The notes: generated by a model not told the origin, from the sequence alone. Positions 35,801-46,681 are shown, counted from the stretch's first letter. The stretch is 64,000 nucleotides of DNA from Scolanthus callimorphus (GCA_033964015.1 CM066924.1:4818251-4882250), one strand, 5' to 3'. A program made the numbers and translations.

Positions 35801-37487
35801 GTCGATACCTGTGCTGGCCAAAAAGATTCCACTAGAGAGGTGCTCAAAGTTTCGTTCAGCCGAATTCTTCCAGGGCTCTCAAAAGAACAATGGAAAATGG
35901 GAAAGAAACCTCTTGACCACACTTCTTTTTTGAAGCACAGCGCAAATGCATCCTCCATAATAGACTTTATGATGTCCTATGGCCTCTTCTAAGTGGAATT
36001 TTGCTCGAAATGTTTTCAGGAAACTTTATCAGATGTCTAACCTGTGCGATACTTCCAGTCACTGGAAAGCAGCTTAGGAGTCAGCGGTAATCCTACAAGT
36101 AGTCCCAGCCTCTAGTTGTCATCAAAACACAGGAAACCCAGACACTTAACCGTGGCAAGCAGAAACTGGACAGGGGTGTGCCTAGCTATCAAGAAAATGT
36201 GGTGGTAGTAAAAGGATGTAATAATGGTCTCAGCATCCAGCCTGTACAACTAATACTGTAGGTGGAAACCAAAATTCACTTCAGATCCTATTTCTAGTTG
36301 TCGAGCAATGCATGGACACCCTAAATGACTTTGATTTTGTTTTTCAACAAATATTTTGATTCCTTTTTTGTTTCAGACCCACTGGTTGTGCAATTCAAGC
36401 TTTTCAAATAAAACAAGAATTAAGAATAAATTAGAGATACCAAAAAAGGAAGAAAGGAAAAAAAAATACGAAGAGAAAACCAGAGAATTTAACCCTGACA
36501 TTAAAAAAATGGGCAGGGATGTGTCTGGGTAAAATTGTAGTGACAGTAAAGTGTTATAATAATGGTCTAAGCATCCACCAGCCTGTACAAGTTAGTCGGT
36601 CGAAAATAAAATTAGCCGAAATTCTAAGTTTCAGTTGTCAGGCAATATACACCCTCCAAAATGACTTGGTTTTGTTTTTTTGTCAGCAGAGAATTTGATT
36701 CCTTAAATAACTGTCTCACACCCACTGGTTGTGCAATTCAAGCTTCGGATAAAACCAAAGAATTAAAATTAAAATTATAGATATGAGAAAAGAAAAAAAA
36801 TTATAGAATTGGCACACAGAAATTCTAGAAACTTAACATGATGACATTCAAAGATGGACAGGGGCCTGTCTCACCAAAGTCTAGTGGTAGTCAAGTGAAA
36901 GGGTTATAATCATTTTCTCAGCCTCCAGCTTGTACAACTAATATGATAGGTGTAAAACTAAATTATCTGAAATTCTAATTTTCAGTTTTCTAGCAATGTT
37001 GCTATATATGCAGCTACACTCATAATGACTTTGCCTTTTGTCTTTCGACAGCAGAGATTCTGATTCATTTGAATGCTTCCTACCCACTGTTTATGTAAAT
37101 GTACCTGGATAAAACTAGAAACTCAAAATTCAAACAGTATTTTCAAAACTGAATGAAGTAAAACTAAAAATAGGTATCAAGTCCCAGACCTCGGTTGCAT
37201 ATTAGAAGTTACTGCATTCTAAGAAGCTTGGAATATCAAAGTGCTTCATTCCAAGAGAGGGCACAACAGCTAGGGTTTGGCAGTCTGAACAACACTAAAT
37301 GAGGTACTTTTGATTTAGTGATGAACATCAATTTGAAACTAATTGGATCAGATGATGGACTGAACATTTTCTAAATAAAAACAACAACCAAACAATTAAC
37401 CTAAAGTTGATATTGATATTGCTCTCCTTTTAAATTGTCTATCATAAAATATCAGGTGGGGGAGGGGATTACTCCAATGGCAAGAAA
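32888..37487 (+). repeat. Array unit 8, subtype A
   Basis: Unit of 4600 bp. The subtype A block is near 35565-35585. Private losses include a block around 33762 (CCCATAAATCTTCC, removing TTTTCGAGTCA), the ACAGACGATTATT segment near 34281, and TCTTGTGACCGCATG near 34400. ORF-A is extended here to 32996-33433 because an extra AT near 33155 moves the frame through the usual stop. CArG box 33971-33980; NRF-1-like palindrome 34233-34244. Confidence 0.9.
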
Positions 37488-38352
37488 AATGAGAACAGAG
37501 AAAAAAAATGTGAAAAAAGTGTGAAATGCATCGCAGTCCTCAAGCCCTTGCTTTATCTCGGGCGTTCTCTTTTTTGGTGGCAAAGAGAAAATAACATGCG
37601 ACAACTCACCAACGTTTTATGCTTTCATCCCACTAATAACTGCTAAAAAAGCAACATCTCTGATCTGCATAAAACGGCAAAAACGAATGATAGTTAGATC
37701 TCTGATCTGTTCTCGTTTATCTCAGAGCCAAGCAGTGCGAGTCAGATAGCGTAGAGATTGGGCTGCATAGCACTTCGCGACCGGCCTAATGTTAATTATA
37801 ATGTGAAATATTCAGTTCGACTTACGTTTTCAGTCCACAACTCTCCTTGCTCTTTGGCTCGAATGCAGACTGCGTTCCACTTGAGAATCCCAGTTTTGAG
37901 TCGCCGTATTCGAAAAAGAGCAAACAACGCCGTCTTTCTTGCTGCCTTCTCGGTCCCTGCAAAGACCAGAACAGTTTCTCGTGACGTTCTCATTGTCTTG
38001 ATTGTGTTTATGACGTTGTCGTGTTCTATTCTTCGTGTTCTTGTTCCAACGCGCGCGCATTTTATGGAGGCAACTATACTATTCACAAGAAGAGATTCTG
38101 GCTAAGAATTAAAGAGTTATGATAATTTTGCTTCCATCCCCCAGCTTGCCAGGGCATGCATAAAGTAGCGATTTAGCATGAATCGCGTGCCAAGTATCAA
38201 ATCACGATGTTTTTGCTGCCCAAAAAAGGCCGCCCATTGTAGCAATGAAAGAGAAAGCGTGCAAAAGTGAGAGTATATATCATCATCGCGAATTCAATAT
38301 TTTCACATCCAGGAGTGGATTTAAGGATAAAATCATAGCGCACTAATATTTA
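37488..38352 (+). repeat. Array unit 9, left part
   Basis: Begins like all other units and runs to the TA at 38351-38352, where the 4831 bp element interrupts it. A private 42 bp insertion lies at 37668-37709, generated around a repeated ATCTCTGATCTG. ORF-A is damaged here by a one-base insertion (GACTGCGTTCC) and a one-base deletion (TTTATGGAGG). Confidence 0.9.
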
Positions 38353-38627
38353 ATATATAGATTTAGGCACTGCCTAAAAGCGGAGCTCCCAACTATTATA
38401 AGGAATTAAAGATGGTAGTAGTTAATTGTAGTATCAAAAAATACATTTATTATATTTAGACTAATATTATTGCCTTTGTGCCTTTTACAAAACACAAAAG
38501 CATGAGGACAACTCAACTAATAAAAATGTAGACACCTTGTCTACACCTTGGCTTGTTCACATGAGGCGAGATATCAACCTCGTCCCCAGCGTCTTGTGGG
38601 TAATTTTCAAGATGGCGGTTGGTCGAG

Positions 38628-38752
38628 TAGAAGACCCTGGGGGAGGCTGAGTCACATGACCACTGTTTGAAAACATGGGAACGAGGTTGTCCTTTGTTGT
38701 GAAACGGTCGAAACGGTCATGTGACTCAGCCTCCCCCAGGGTCTTCTCCCGA
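38628..38752. repeat. Inverted repeat with ~33 bp near-perfect arms
   Basis: The arm AGAAGACCCTGGGGGAGGCT, continuing through GAGTCACATGACC, at about 38630-38662 is mirrored at about 38717-38750. The loop is about 55 bp. It is probably the core of a small non-autonomous element. Outer termini and target duplication could not be fixed. Confidence 0.7.
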
Positions 38753-38929
38753 ATCATCCACTATATTTGAAAAACGATGGAGGAGACCCTGGGACAACTT
38801 GGGGTAGGGACAAAACTGGCACCTGTTTCACATGAAAAAAAAATGCAAGATATCTTGGTGTTGTGGCTAACACATGCGGCATGCACAATCAAAAAGTTGG
38901 CCCAACCCCTGACCTGTCAAGCAATAGGA

Positions 38930-39250
38930 CAGGGAAATTCTTGTTAGGGCTGTTGTTAGGCCTAACAGACCTAACAGCCCAAACAGCATCAAGAAAACAT
39001 TCCTTACTCCCACCTCTTAAAATACTTGGGGCACAAATATGATAAACACCTAACAACCCTAGCCACTTGCAGACCTAACAGCCCTAACAGTCCTAACAGC
39101 CCTTACAGCCCTAACAGAGGGCTGTTAGGTGTTGATAATAATATGTGCCCCGCCTTTTAGGAATGCTTCCTCTCTGCTGTTTAGGACTGTTAGGTTTGTT
39201 AGGGCTGTTAGGTTTGTTGGCTGTTAGGGTTGTCAGGCCAGCCAGGGCTG
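38930..39250. repeat. Foldback built of TGTTAGG / CCTAACA short repeats
   Basis: The left half carries many CCTAACAGNC words, and the right half carries the complementary TGTTAGGNC words. GGGCACAAATATGATAAACA-type sequence is mirrored by TGTTGATAATAATATGTGCC. The result is a large imperfect palindrome with degenerate 9-bp repeats in its arms. The Leu/Gly-rich frame at 39145-39384 is a by-product of these repeats, not a gene. Confidence 0.7.
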
Positions 39251-39654
39251 GGACAGTTTTATGCTGTCCCTACACAAATACCATATCTCTCAGCCCAGAG
39301 TTGTCTCGGTCACAAGTGAATTGTTTGATTTCAACACAGAGGGATTGTATAGAGGCAAGTCTGGGGACCAAAAATATCCCCTAATCTCCATATCGTGCCT
39401 CATTTGGTGCCTCAGCTGTATCCCTGCAAAATATCCGAAAAATATCCCCCTAAAATATTTGGTAACCTTTTCAATCCAAACAAGTTTGCAGTTTCAAATT
39501 TTGTAATGACTAAATTTTCAAATTTTACAATAAATTTGATTGGCTTGATTTATTTTATTGCTTGGCACATGTCCCATGGCTTACAGTCAGAATTAGCATG
39601 CTCCCTGCTCTTTTCCATACAAATACTGTATACTGTAATTTGTTTTAGAAATTC

Positions 39655-40080
39655 CATAGGGGTGGCGGTCACTTTTCAATGCCCTTCTGGGCAGGGGGGG
39701 ACTTCACTTTTTTCTTTTTCCAATACAGCCTACCCCACTCAACGAGGATTACTGGCTGGGGGTCAGCTGGGGGACCCCAGGGGGGTACTCGGATATAAAA
39801 ATGACAGAGCTCCAAACTTCATACCCAAAAAAATACCTGAGCCATAAATTCTATACCCAAAAAAATACCTGCTCCCAAATTTGATACCCCAAAAATACCC
39901 AACTTTTGATGCAGAGCTGCTTATGTTTCCAGGAAATAGCTTATGTTTAAGGCAGTATTTTGATGATCAAATCTAGCCTGTCACTGAAGTTTTAACCCCC
40001 CAAAAATACCCGCAAATTTTTGTACCCGCCAAAAAAATACCTGGTAGAATGTTCAACCCAAAAAAATACTTACATGATTA
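39655..40080. repeat. AAAAATACC-rich degenerate repeat tract
   Basis: After GGGGGGGACTTCAC near 39697, the sequence carries recurring CCCAAAAAAATACC, CCCCAAAAATACCC and related words down to about 40075. The same vocabulary occurs in the 41606-41989 element, so this is likely a degraded relative. Terminal repeats were not resolved, and the 39395-39847 frame across it is not considered coding. Confidence 0.55.
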
Positions 40081-40968
40081 TTCAGGACAATATTTATTCC
40101 TCAGTGGAAAAAACTGCATTATCTGACAGAATAGTAAGTAGAATAATTTCACAAGATAATTATTGATAGATACACCAGAGAAATTAATATGAGACATTTA
40201 CCAGGATTCCGGGCAATTTTGACAAAGTGGCCAAAAATCCAGTTACTGAAACACTTATGTATGCCATGAACAACAAAATGAAAAACGGAAAAATATAATG
40301 TCAAAGTTTTCCACCTGGAGTACTACAATGAAACTCTATGTCGACCCATTCTATAAAAACCCTCAGCTGTATATTGAAACAGGTTGCCATCTAGATTTCA
40401 TAATGGAAATAACACAAGTTACTATACTTGCATGCAGACCCTTCAAAAGATATTGGACCAGACACTACTCCTGGCCATACGGGTGTTAAGCAGAAGGCCG
40501 CAAAGTCCAAAGTGTTCCAAATACATAACTCCATATTATGGGTGGAGCAATTTTGTAGAAGGGTCTGAAATTCATGAAGTGTCAGGTTTACAAGATGTTC
40601 AGAAAAGGGAAAAAAAAAGGTACTGAATTTCACCTAATTGCACTTAAAATACTGAAGAAAATGGGGTTGGGGGGGGGGGGGGTGGGAGAGAAAATAGAAA
40701 TGAGACAGAAAAACTTAATAATTTCTGTTTGAGGGGGCATGATCCCCCTGAGAAAAGTTTGAAAAACTTGGATCAAGATACTTCTATTGAGTTTTAGAAA
40801 GAGGTGAAAACAATGAAACTACGGCAGAAACATATAACAGAGGCTCTCTTTATTCTGATCCAACAGAAATGGAAAACGTTCTGTGCACTCTGCTCACTTT
40901 CCTTGAGGAAGGAAAATATTATTGATGCATAACATTTAACTTATATTTGGCTGGGGACAAACCGGTTA
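40081..40968. other. Unassigned interior of the 4831 bp element
   Basis: AT-rich sequence with no convincing coding frame; several overlapping frames of about 80 residues on both strands look random. A G-rich run (GGGG repeated, about 40664-40688) could form a quadruplex. No repeat termini were recognised. Confidence 0.5.
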
Positions 40969-41487
40969 TGCACTAGTCAATTGAAACCCCACCCCTAGGG
41001 ACCCGGGGAAGGGTGGTGATTTGATTTTACCCCTGAACAAAAGCCGTTTAAGTCCCCACTCCATCGGGAGGAAATTCCTGTGAAATGCCCTTGGGGCCTC
41101 CGAAATCACCTTTTACTTGCAAGCATCAAAGAAAGAACACACCTTTCTATGATCGTCAAAGGGGAGTGGGCCTCAGCTAGTGTGGTGTTCTATATGAAAC
41201 AAGGGATGCAAGTACAGAAAAATGCATTAAAATCGAATGCTTCCAATTAATTGCATCGTAGCTAACATGTAGATTTGCATGGCCAAAATCAAAGTGAAAG
41301 ATTGACCGAAATAATTGATTTGAAAGCAAATAAACATTCCCCGGGTGTGGGGACAGGTTCCAGAATCAAAACCAGTCAAATCCACCACCCCCTCGGAACA
41401 GACTCTTGTTTTAAAATGCTTTAAACCCCACGATAACCCCACCCTTTCCCGGGTCCCTAGGGGTGGGGGTTTCAATTGACTAGTGCA
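40969..41487. mobile_element. 519 bp PIF/Harbinger-like MITE
   Basis: Inverted ends start TGCACTAGTCAATTGAAACC and extend through CCCACCCCTAGGGACCCGGG, mirrored at the right end. TTA occurs immediately outside both ends (40966-40968 and 41488-41490). A 3-bp TWA duplication is the hallmark of PIF/Harbinger elements. The interior has no transposase, so the copy is non-autonomous. It is nested inside the 4831 bp element. Confidence 0.85.
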
Positions 41488-41605
41488 TTACTCACGAAGA
41501 ATCCAAAACAAATTGAAACACAGGTCGAATGTTTTCAAGAAATATTAATAGATAGCTATCAATAGATAGAATAAAGTAATCAATTCTATAATTCAATGAA
41601 TCGCC

Positions 41606-41989
41606 CCCGGGGGGGGGACTCTAATGTTAAAATGCTAGGGGTGACCGTCGGGAGACTCGAATTTTAACCCTAAAAAATACCTGGTCGGAAAAAATTTCAA
41701 CCCTAAAAAATACCCCTCAGTCTGAAAATACCCTAAAAAATACCAACAATTTTGACAGATTAAATTTTGTTCTGGCCATTTATTTAATATACATCAAATG
41801 TATCCTCTTGACTTTCAAAAATACTACCTTATTTGCGTGAGAACCCCCTAAAAAATACCTATTTTTCTTACTATACCGTTTTTTTTTTCGAACCCCTAAA
41901 AAATACCAGATCGCCGATTTCAACCCCTAAAAAATACGACGGTCACCCCTAGCATTCTAATATAGGGAGTCCCCCCCCCCCCCCCCGGG
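41606..41989. mobile_element. 384 bp hAT-like MITE with poly-G tips and CCCTAAAAAATACC interior
   Basis: The 8-bp sequence GAATCGCC flanks both sides (41598-41605 and 41990-41997), as expected for hAT-type integration. Ends are inverted: CCCGGGGGGGGGACTC at the left and its complement, with a longer C run, at the right. The subterminal TGCTAGGGGTGACCGTCG is also mirrored. The interior carries about eight degenerate CCCTAAAAAATACC words. No coding capacity. Superfamily assignment rests on the duplication length alone. Confidence 0.8.
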
Positions 41990-41997
41990 GAATCGCC

Positions 41998-42925
41998 AAA
42001 ACACAGTTGAAAGTCTATGATCATCTTTTCTAAATCGTACGGCCGAGGAATCAAATTCCCAGAAGAGATCGTCTAGTCAGAGAAAATATTTCTCATAAAA
42101 CAAAAAAACATTCTTACCCAAGAGCTTGCAGTTTAATCCACTCATACTGAATGTTTGTCCACTCCAGCGAACAGTGAGTTTCCAATCAACACCGCAGCCA
42201 TTATATCCGTGACTTTCAAAGCTATTCCATGTCTTTAGGGAGCTAAGAACCCACAAAACACGGCAAAACACGAAAACTCCCGCGCTTGATTTTGGGCGCC
42301 ATTGTTGTTGTACTGTAACTCGTGACAAACGTTTTCAGTTCCTGTGAATTCAGCTATAGTCCTGACACTTTCGCATTCAGTGGAGAAGTAGAACATATGT
42401 CTAATTAAATAGAATTGCAGCCTGTAATTTTTCCTCGTGAAAACGACTCCTCTCGAAAACAAACAGAGCAGACTATCGTGTGATGTAGGAACACAACTAC
42501 ACAACTTTACTTTCACTAATCTTGCCGCTTCGGGTCACGTGGTGGTCATGAACAAAGACGTTTGTCAATAGAAACTTTGAAACTTGTTTCTGGTTTATTT
42601 CCGCTTCCTCTTCGCGTATTTTTATCATTTGGAGGTGCTTTTTGTCGGCCTTGATTGAAACTCCGACTGGAAGGAAGAATTTCAGGAGCAAGCCGGCAAA
42701 GAAAATACTCCAACTTGATTATTATTCCCCATTCTACCAAATCTTTGGATTCCATGGCTTCTTTTTTTCTTCTTCGGGCATTACTCCTTTGAATAATTAT
42801 TGTAGGTCGTTTTTTCAGCCGCTCTAGCAGCCCTTTTTGTGCCTGCGATTTTAGCTTTCACGTGAACATCAACACCCCCCCCCCCCCCTGACAACGCGCC
42901 CCTCCCCCCGTTAGTTGAGCATGCT
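41998..42925. other. Unassigned interior of the 4831 bp element
   Basis: Moderately AT-rich sequence. Minus-strand frames at 42077-42328 and 42235-42516 overlap each other and resemble nothing I know. A run of about 14 C at 42874-42888 is followed by CCCCTCCCCCCG, a G-quadruplex-prone tract on the minus strand. No gene is called. Confidence 0.5.
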
Positions 42926-43018
42926 TGACGCTATTGTGACGTCAGGCTTCAGGAAACACGTACAACATCCGGGACGCTATTGTGACGTCAGGCTTCAGGA
43001 ACACGTACAACATCCGGG
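42926..43018. repeat. 46 bp tandem duplication containing TGACGTCA
   Basis: GACGCTATTGTGACGTCAGG begins at 42927 and again at 42973, and the duplicated block continues to ACGTACAACATCC. Each copy has one TGACGTCA site. It lies next to the GC-rich terminus, the end at which copy 2 of the family also carries TGACGTCA repeats. Confidence 0.8.
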
Positions 43019-43183
43019 GCTTCCTGAGACGTCCAAAAATCGGATCGACCCCTAGCAATTTCCCCAGGTTACTCAATAAACTCACACAGGGTACCCAATA
43101 CTATATTTGCAGTTTTTGACGCTGTTTTCTTAGGTATGGTGCTCCGCTTTGCGGCGGCCTTCGGCCGCCGCAAGGAGCTCCGC

Positions 43184-45321
43184 TATGACATTAACTCATT
43201 AAGTAAAAAAAAAAAGTGAAACCTCCCTGAAATCTCGCTGAAATCTCGCTGACCCATTTTCGAGTCAAAATCTTCCTGTCGTGTTCGACTTGAGGAAAAA
43301 TAAAACAAAAGATACCAGGACCATACATCCAGACAAGGAGCTGAAGCGTCGTATGGCAACCGTACGGTTCTTACGCCCACGCCAGAGATTTCGGCCCTGA
43401 CAGTCGCTATCCTGGGTGTTGAGTTGCTCAGTAGCTAAATACCAAATGGGTGAGAGAACGCCCGGCCACCAGACCATATAAGGACGCCCCTTGTACCGCT
43501 TGTGAACAGCCTACATTAATTTATGCATCAGCAAGGTATTTATAGGTTTGATGAGTGGGTACGGGATGCATGTGGGAAGACAGTTTGTTCACTCTATATC
43601 AAACGGAGATATGAAGAACATAGAGAAATGGAAAAAATCTTATTCACAGTTGCCGTTTCACCTGTTTTATTAATCGAAATTCAAAAGTACGCATTATATG
43701 GGAACGAGTATGAGTTTTCCCTTCTTTTTCTAGCTTGCGCATGCGCATACACGTCATGCCGTTTGATTTTTATTTCCTTTGAACAGACGATTATTTATCC
43801 CCTGAGATTTATTCTAACGATGTCAAGTTTTATGCTCTCAGCTGCTTCTTTCAATACTATTTGCTGTTCACTTGATTAAAATTAATTTTCGACATTGCCA
43901 TTGGTGTTTGAGTTTAAGTCTTGTGACCGCATGTACTAGGATAAACATAAAATTTGCTCCATACAATTCTCCCTCGGAGGGGGGGACTCTCCCTTTTGGG
44001 GAACGGGGTGCTCCTCGCACCTTTTAGCGTTTAAAATAGGCCCTCTGGTACCTTTTAGTGGATAAAATTTGAAAACTTGCGATTTTTCCAGATATATAGG
44101 TAGCTGTTAGAGCAAATCACACTTGTTGGTAGCCTGAATTTCCGAGACGTATTTTCACTTGTAAAAAAAAAATAAGAGAGAAAATTGCGAGGAACATGAC
44201 AACTTTTAGGGGTCAAAATCAACTAAGCGACGCCATTTTTGGTATCTTTTCAGGGTAAAATCGAGAGTTCCCGACGAGCAATCCCGCCCCCAAAATAGGG
44301 GATCCCTCCGGCATTTTCGCTCAGAAAGAAGTGGGACAGGACGAATGGTGATGCGAGATTTTCCGAGACAGCGCCAGATAATCAAAGTTGAAAAATTTCG
44401 AGACCGAGACAGTCTGCTCCTCCTACAGACAGCTAGTTCTATTAAAAATCCGAGACTTCCAGAATCCCTTAAGAAAATCGCGAGATTCTGCATTATCCGA
44501 ACTCAACCACTCGCCATCTCTAGGAATGTTTCAAAATTTCTGTTGTAAGGCCGATCGTCATTATTGACTTTCACTTAAATGATATCGAATTTAAAAGGCG
44601 AGAGTTTTTTTTTCTACACCAGAGTGTTTAAAGTAAATCCATATTTTAAGTAAAGCTGCGCCAATACAAGTGATTTATTTTTTCAGCGGTCCGGTATCCA
44701 TCAAATCGCGCGCTCTGATTGGCTCGCGAGCGGTCCGGAATCCTACGATCCGGACCCCGGGTCAGGATGAATCGCGCGCGCGCTAATTTCTGTGAAGTTT
44801 TATGCTGTTTCAGTGAAAGCAAAAAAATTAATATATTATTTACCGGTTTGGGGTCGGTCCAGATCGTGAAATACCGTGTCCTCGGCCTTGAAAATACTGA
44901 CCTCGACCTCCGGTCTCGGTCTGTATTTTCAAGACCTCGGTCATGCACGGTATTTCATGATCCGGACCTCCCAGCCGGTAAATAACATATATTTCGTAAA
45001 GGCTCGCCGAAAAGAAGACTACTATACTGCATGTTCCTCTACTTTAGAGCTAAGCAATGCGGACACAGTCTTGGGAATTTTGCCTTCTTTTCCCTGGATT
45101 GCAGTGAGAGATTTTCTCATGAGGAAGAAACTCGCGTTTTCTTGCCTTGAAAGGCTGTCCGTTACTGAGAAACTGAATACAACCTGTAAAAATACAGATC
45201 TCGGACACGCGAGTTTTGACAAGCAAAAACAATTGCTGAACTGATGGCGCTGCAGATACAAACTTTGCGAATCATTCCTTAAACACAAACATTATCAACA
45301 AGCTGCAAGACTTATCTCGAG
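43184..45321 (+). repeat. Array unit 9, right part, truncated
   Basis: Resumes the unit at TATGACATTAA after the 4831 bp element and loses homology after ATCTCGAG at about 45321, so the last ~2 kb of a normal unit, including the three sub-repeats, is missing. It is the most divergent copy. The degraded internal element keeps an extra TTGGTATCTTTTCAGGG-like stretch near 44238, a block near 44427 is deleted, and a 318 bp foldback is inserted at 44677-44994. CArG box 43484-43493; NRF-1-like palindrome 43736-43747. It is the edge copy, and edge copies usually escape homogenisation. Confidence 0.9.
44677..44994. mobile_element. 318 bp GC-rich foldback insertion in unit 9
   Basis: Sister units read GTGATTTCGTGAAGCTCGCC. 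Here ATTT is followed by 318 bp ending in another ATTT, suggesting a 4-bp duplication. The right half holds inverted arms: ATTATTTACCGGTTTGGGGT at about 44832 mirrored by CCCAGCCGGTAAATAACAT near 44970, with GTGAAATACCGTG and CCTTGAAAATAC also mirrored. The left half is rich in CGGTCCGG and CGCGCG words. No coding capacity is credible. The superfamily is not clear. Confidence 0.75.
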
Positions 45322-45324
45322 ATA

Positions 45325-45531
45325 TCAGATACTGTGAAGACTTTTCTTGAAGCAAACGAACAGGATCACGGTTGAGTTCCAAACGACTCCCCAAATTAGA
45401 ACTACGAAAATCGCCGCCATTTTGATGTCTTCCCATGAATAGTGTAATCCTCGTACCTTTGGTCTGTGAGTAACATTAAACGTGAAGTTATAGAACAGGA
45501 AGGAACTATTTTTTGCAAGATCTGGAGGCAT
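45325..45531 (-). CDS. Possible first exon / short ORF at the array edge (hypothetical)
   Basis: A 68-residue minus-strand frame with a hydrophobic, membrane-like stretch near its C terminus. About 60 bp upstream on the minus strand is TTTATATAAGC (complement of about 45589-45599), a good TATA box. After the codon for Lys25 comes GTACGAG, a plausible splice donor, so the real product could be a spliced gene whose first exon ends there. The frame stops exactly where array homology begins, so a downstream part may have been displaced. No family is recognised. Confidence 0.25.
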   Translation of the reverse strand: MPPDLAKNSSFLFYNFTFNVTHRPKVRGLHYSWEDIKMAAIFVVLIWGVVWNSTVILFVCFKKSLHSI

Positions 45532-45599
45532 AGTAAATGATCAATGATCGGAGAGATAGCAACAGTACCTTGAGTCTGGCGCATCTAGCTTATATAAAC

Positions 45600-45823
45600 C
45601 TCTTATCTCTTGAAAATGATTATATATACAAAGGTGCGGTTTGTGATCGTCCGTTTTGCTTGTCATTCAGGCCTTTCAGACACATATCAACCCATTTATT
45701 GCTCAACTCCATTTAGGCGAGTATGAATAGATAAGGTAAAATTGTAATGACAAATTATAATTAGCCATGGTTTTAGAGATGGTTCTTGACAGCAACTCTA
45801 AAGCAAGAGATGGATTAAGAGAT
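45600..45823. other. Unassigned sequence
   Basis: AT-rich spacer between the possible minus-strand promoter and the 45824-46021 element. No ORF, repeat or structured RNA was recognised. Confidence 0.5.
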
Positions 45824-46021
45824 GGTGCACACTTGCGACATAAGGAAAATATCCCGCGATCAAAATTTAGTGGTTCAAAACGTTGATGTCCACAAAAAAT
45901 AACATAAGATTGCTTTGGTGAAGTAATCTAATGATTATCCATGGAAAATAGTGTTTATTTCAATTATTTTCCCATGCTTTTTTCGTTGCAACATAACGTC
46001 CTTATGTCGCGAGTGTGCACC
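45824..46021. mobile_element. 198 bp MITE with GGTGCACAC termini
   Basis: The left end GGTGCACACTTGCGACATAA (continuing GGA) is mirrored by TCCTTATGTCGCGAGTGTGCACC at the right, one mismatch in 23 bp. The interior is AT-rich and non-coding. A clear target duplication could not be read from the flanks, so superfamily is not assigned. Confidence 0.8.
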
Positions 46022-46679
46022 GGGCTTTACAGAAAGAGGGTCGTTTTTCTTTTGTTGCACGCAAAGGGCGCCCTGATTATGATAAACGAATTTTATCAAG
46101 CCCAAGAGAAAGGGTAGATGAACATTCTATTTTTTATGTATAGGAAACACGGGCATCAGCTAGTTTATTAACAATCGACGATTCCAGCTATAAACGCGCG
46201 CTCTCTTTTAGAAATGCCTTTGGATTGTAGCACAACTACCAGAATGCAACGCGCGCATGCAAGGCGCGTGATATGTAACACAACTACCGACATCAGTGCG
46301 GGTTTGAACACGCACGTGATATGTAACAACGCAGGCTAGAGGCGTTGTTTGAGAATTCGAAAGCAGATCACGAAGCACGAGACGAAGTCGAGTGCTTCAT
46401 GATCCGACTCGAGAATTCCCCCAAACAAAAGCCGAGGTTTTCAAAACTCTATGAAGGCACAGATAAAATGTTTTATTTCTTTTATAAAATAATTTCAAAG
46501 CGAGAACAATTATCATACGCGGGAAGAAAAGTTTCAATAGCGCATCTGCTGATTTGCCGCGTTATGGCGTCATTTCTATGACCTTCATAGAGATTTGAAA
46601 CACAGCTCTCGACCAATCAGAGCGCGCGAACTATCTCAATATTTAATAAAATGTGATAGACGCACGAGGGATGAAAAGA
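46022..46679. other. Unassigned sequence with dispersed-repeat fragments
   Basis: CGTGATATGTAACA occurs twice near 46268 and 46315. GAGAATTCGAAAGCAGATC at about 46352 reappears in reverse complement near 56700-56716, suggesting a dispersed repeat. The 46345-46581 frame is not credible as a gene. Confidence 0.5.
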
Positions 46680-46681
46680 TA

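Larger units (their letters stand above)
38353..43183 (-). mobile_element. 4831 bp composite element, GCGGAGCTCC/hairpin family, copy 1
   Basis: The empty site AATATTTATGACATT is known from the sister units, so the insertion is exactly delimited with TA at 38351-38352 and 43184-43185. The left end is an AT-rich tip, then the hairpin TTTAGGCACTGCCTAAA, then GCGGAGCTCC. The right end read inward is GCGGAGCTCC, a GC-rich hairpin, then GCGGAGCACCATACC. The same ends in reverse orientation bound 60898-62754. No transposase or other recognisable protein is encoded. The interior is a mosaic of nested elements listed separately. An alternative reading is insertion between A and T without duplication, Helitron-style, but the Helitron TC start and CTRR end are not seen. 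Confidence 0.8.
1..45321. repeat. Tandem array of a ~4.6 kb unit (8 complete + 1 broken copy)
   Basis: The same unit is repeated head to tail. Taking the motif AATGAGAACAGAGAAAAAAA as phase zero, copies begin at 1, 4146, 8779, 13485, 18245, 22841, 27436, 32888 and 37488. Copies are nearly identical over long stretches and differ mainly by small indels. The ninth copy is split by a 4831 bp insertion and ends abruptly at 45321, a little over halfway through the unit. The array already exists at base 1, so it extends beyond the window. No rRNA, snRNA, spliced-leader or histone sequence was recognised in the unit, so it is not an obvious known multigene array. Function unknown. Confidence 0.95.

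Noticed and set aside
1..38352. rDNA, 5S, snRNA, spliced-leader or histone gene array
   Set aside because: None of the conserved sequences of those genes was recognised on either strand of the unit.
39145..39384. Leu/Gly-rich ORF resembling a signal peptide
   Set aside because: It is a translation of TGTTAGG short repeats in a foldback, not a secretory leader.
38353..43183. Helitron interpretation of the 4.8 kb insertion
   Set aside because: A terminal hairpin exists, but the TC start, CTRR end and Rep/helicase are not seen; TA flanks are the simpler reading. Not fully excluded.
1..45321. CRISPR-like or prokaryotic tandem structure
   Set aside because: Repeat unit is kilobases long with no short repeat/spacer pattern, and the context is eukaryotic.
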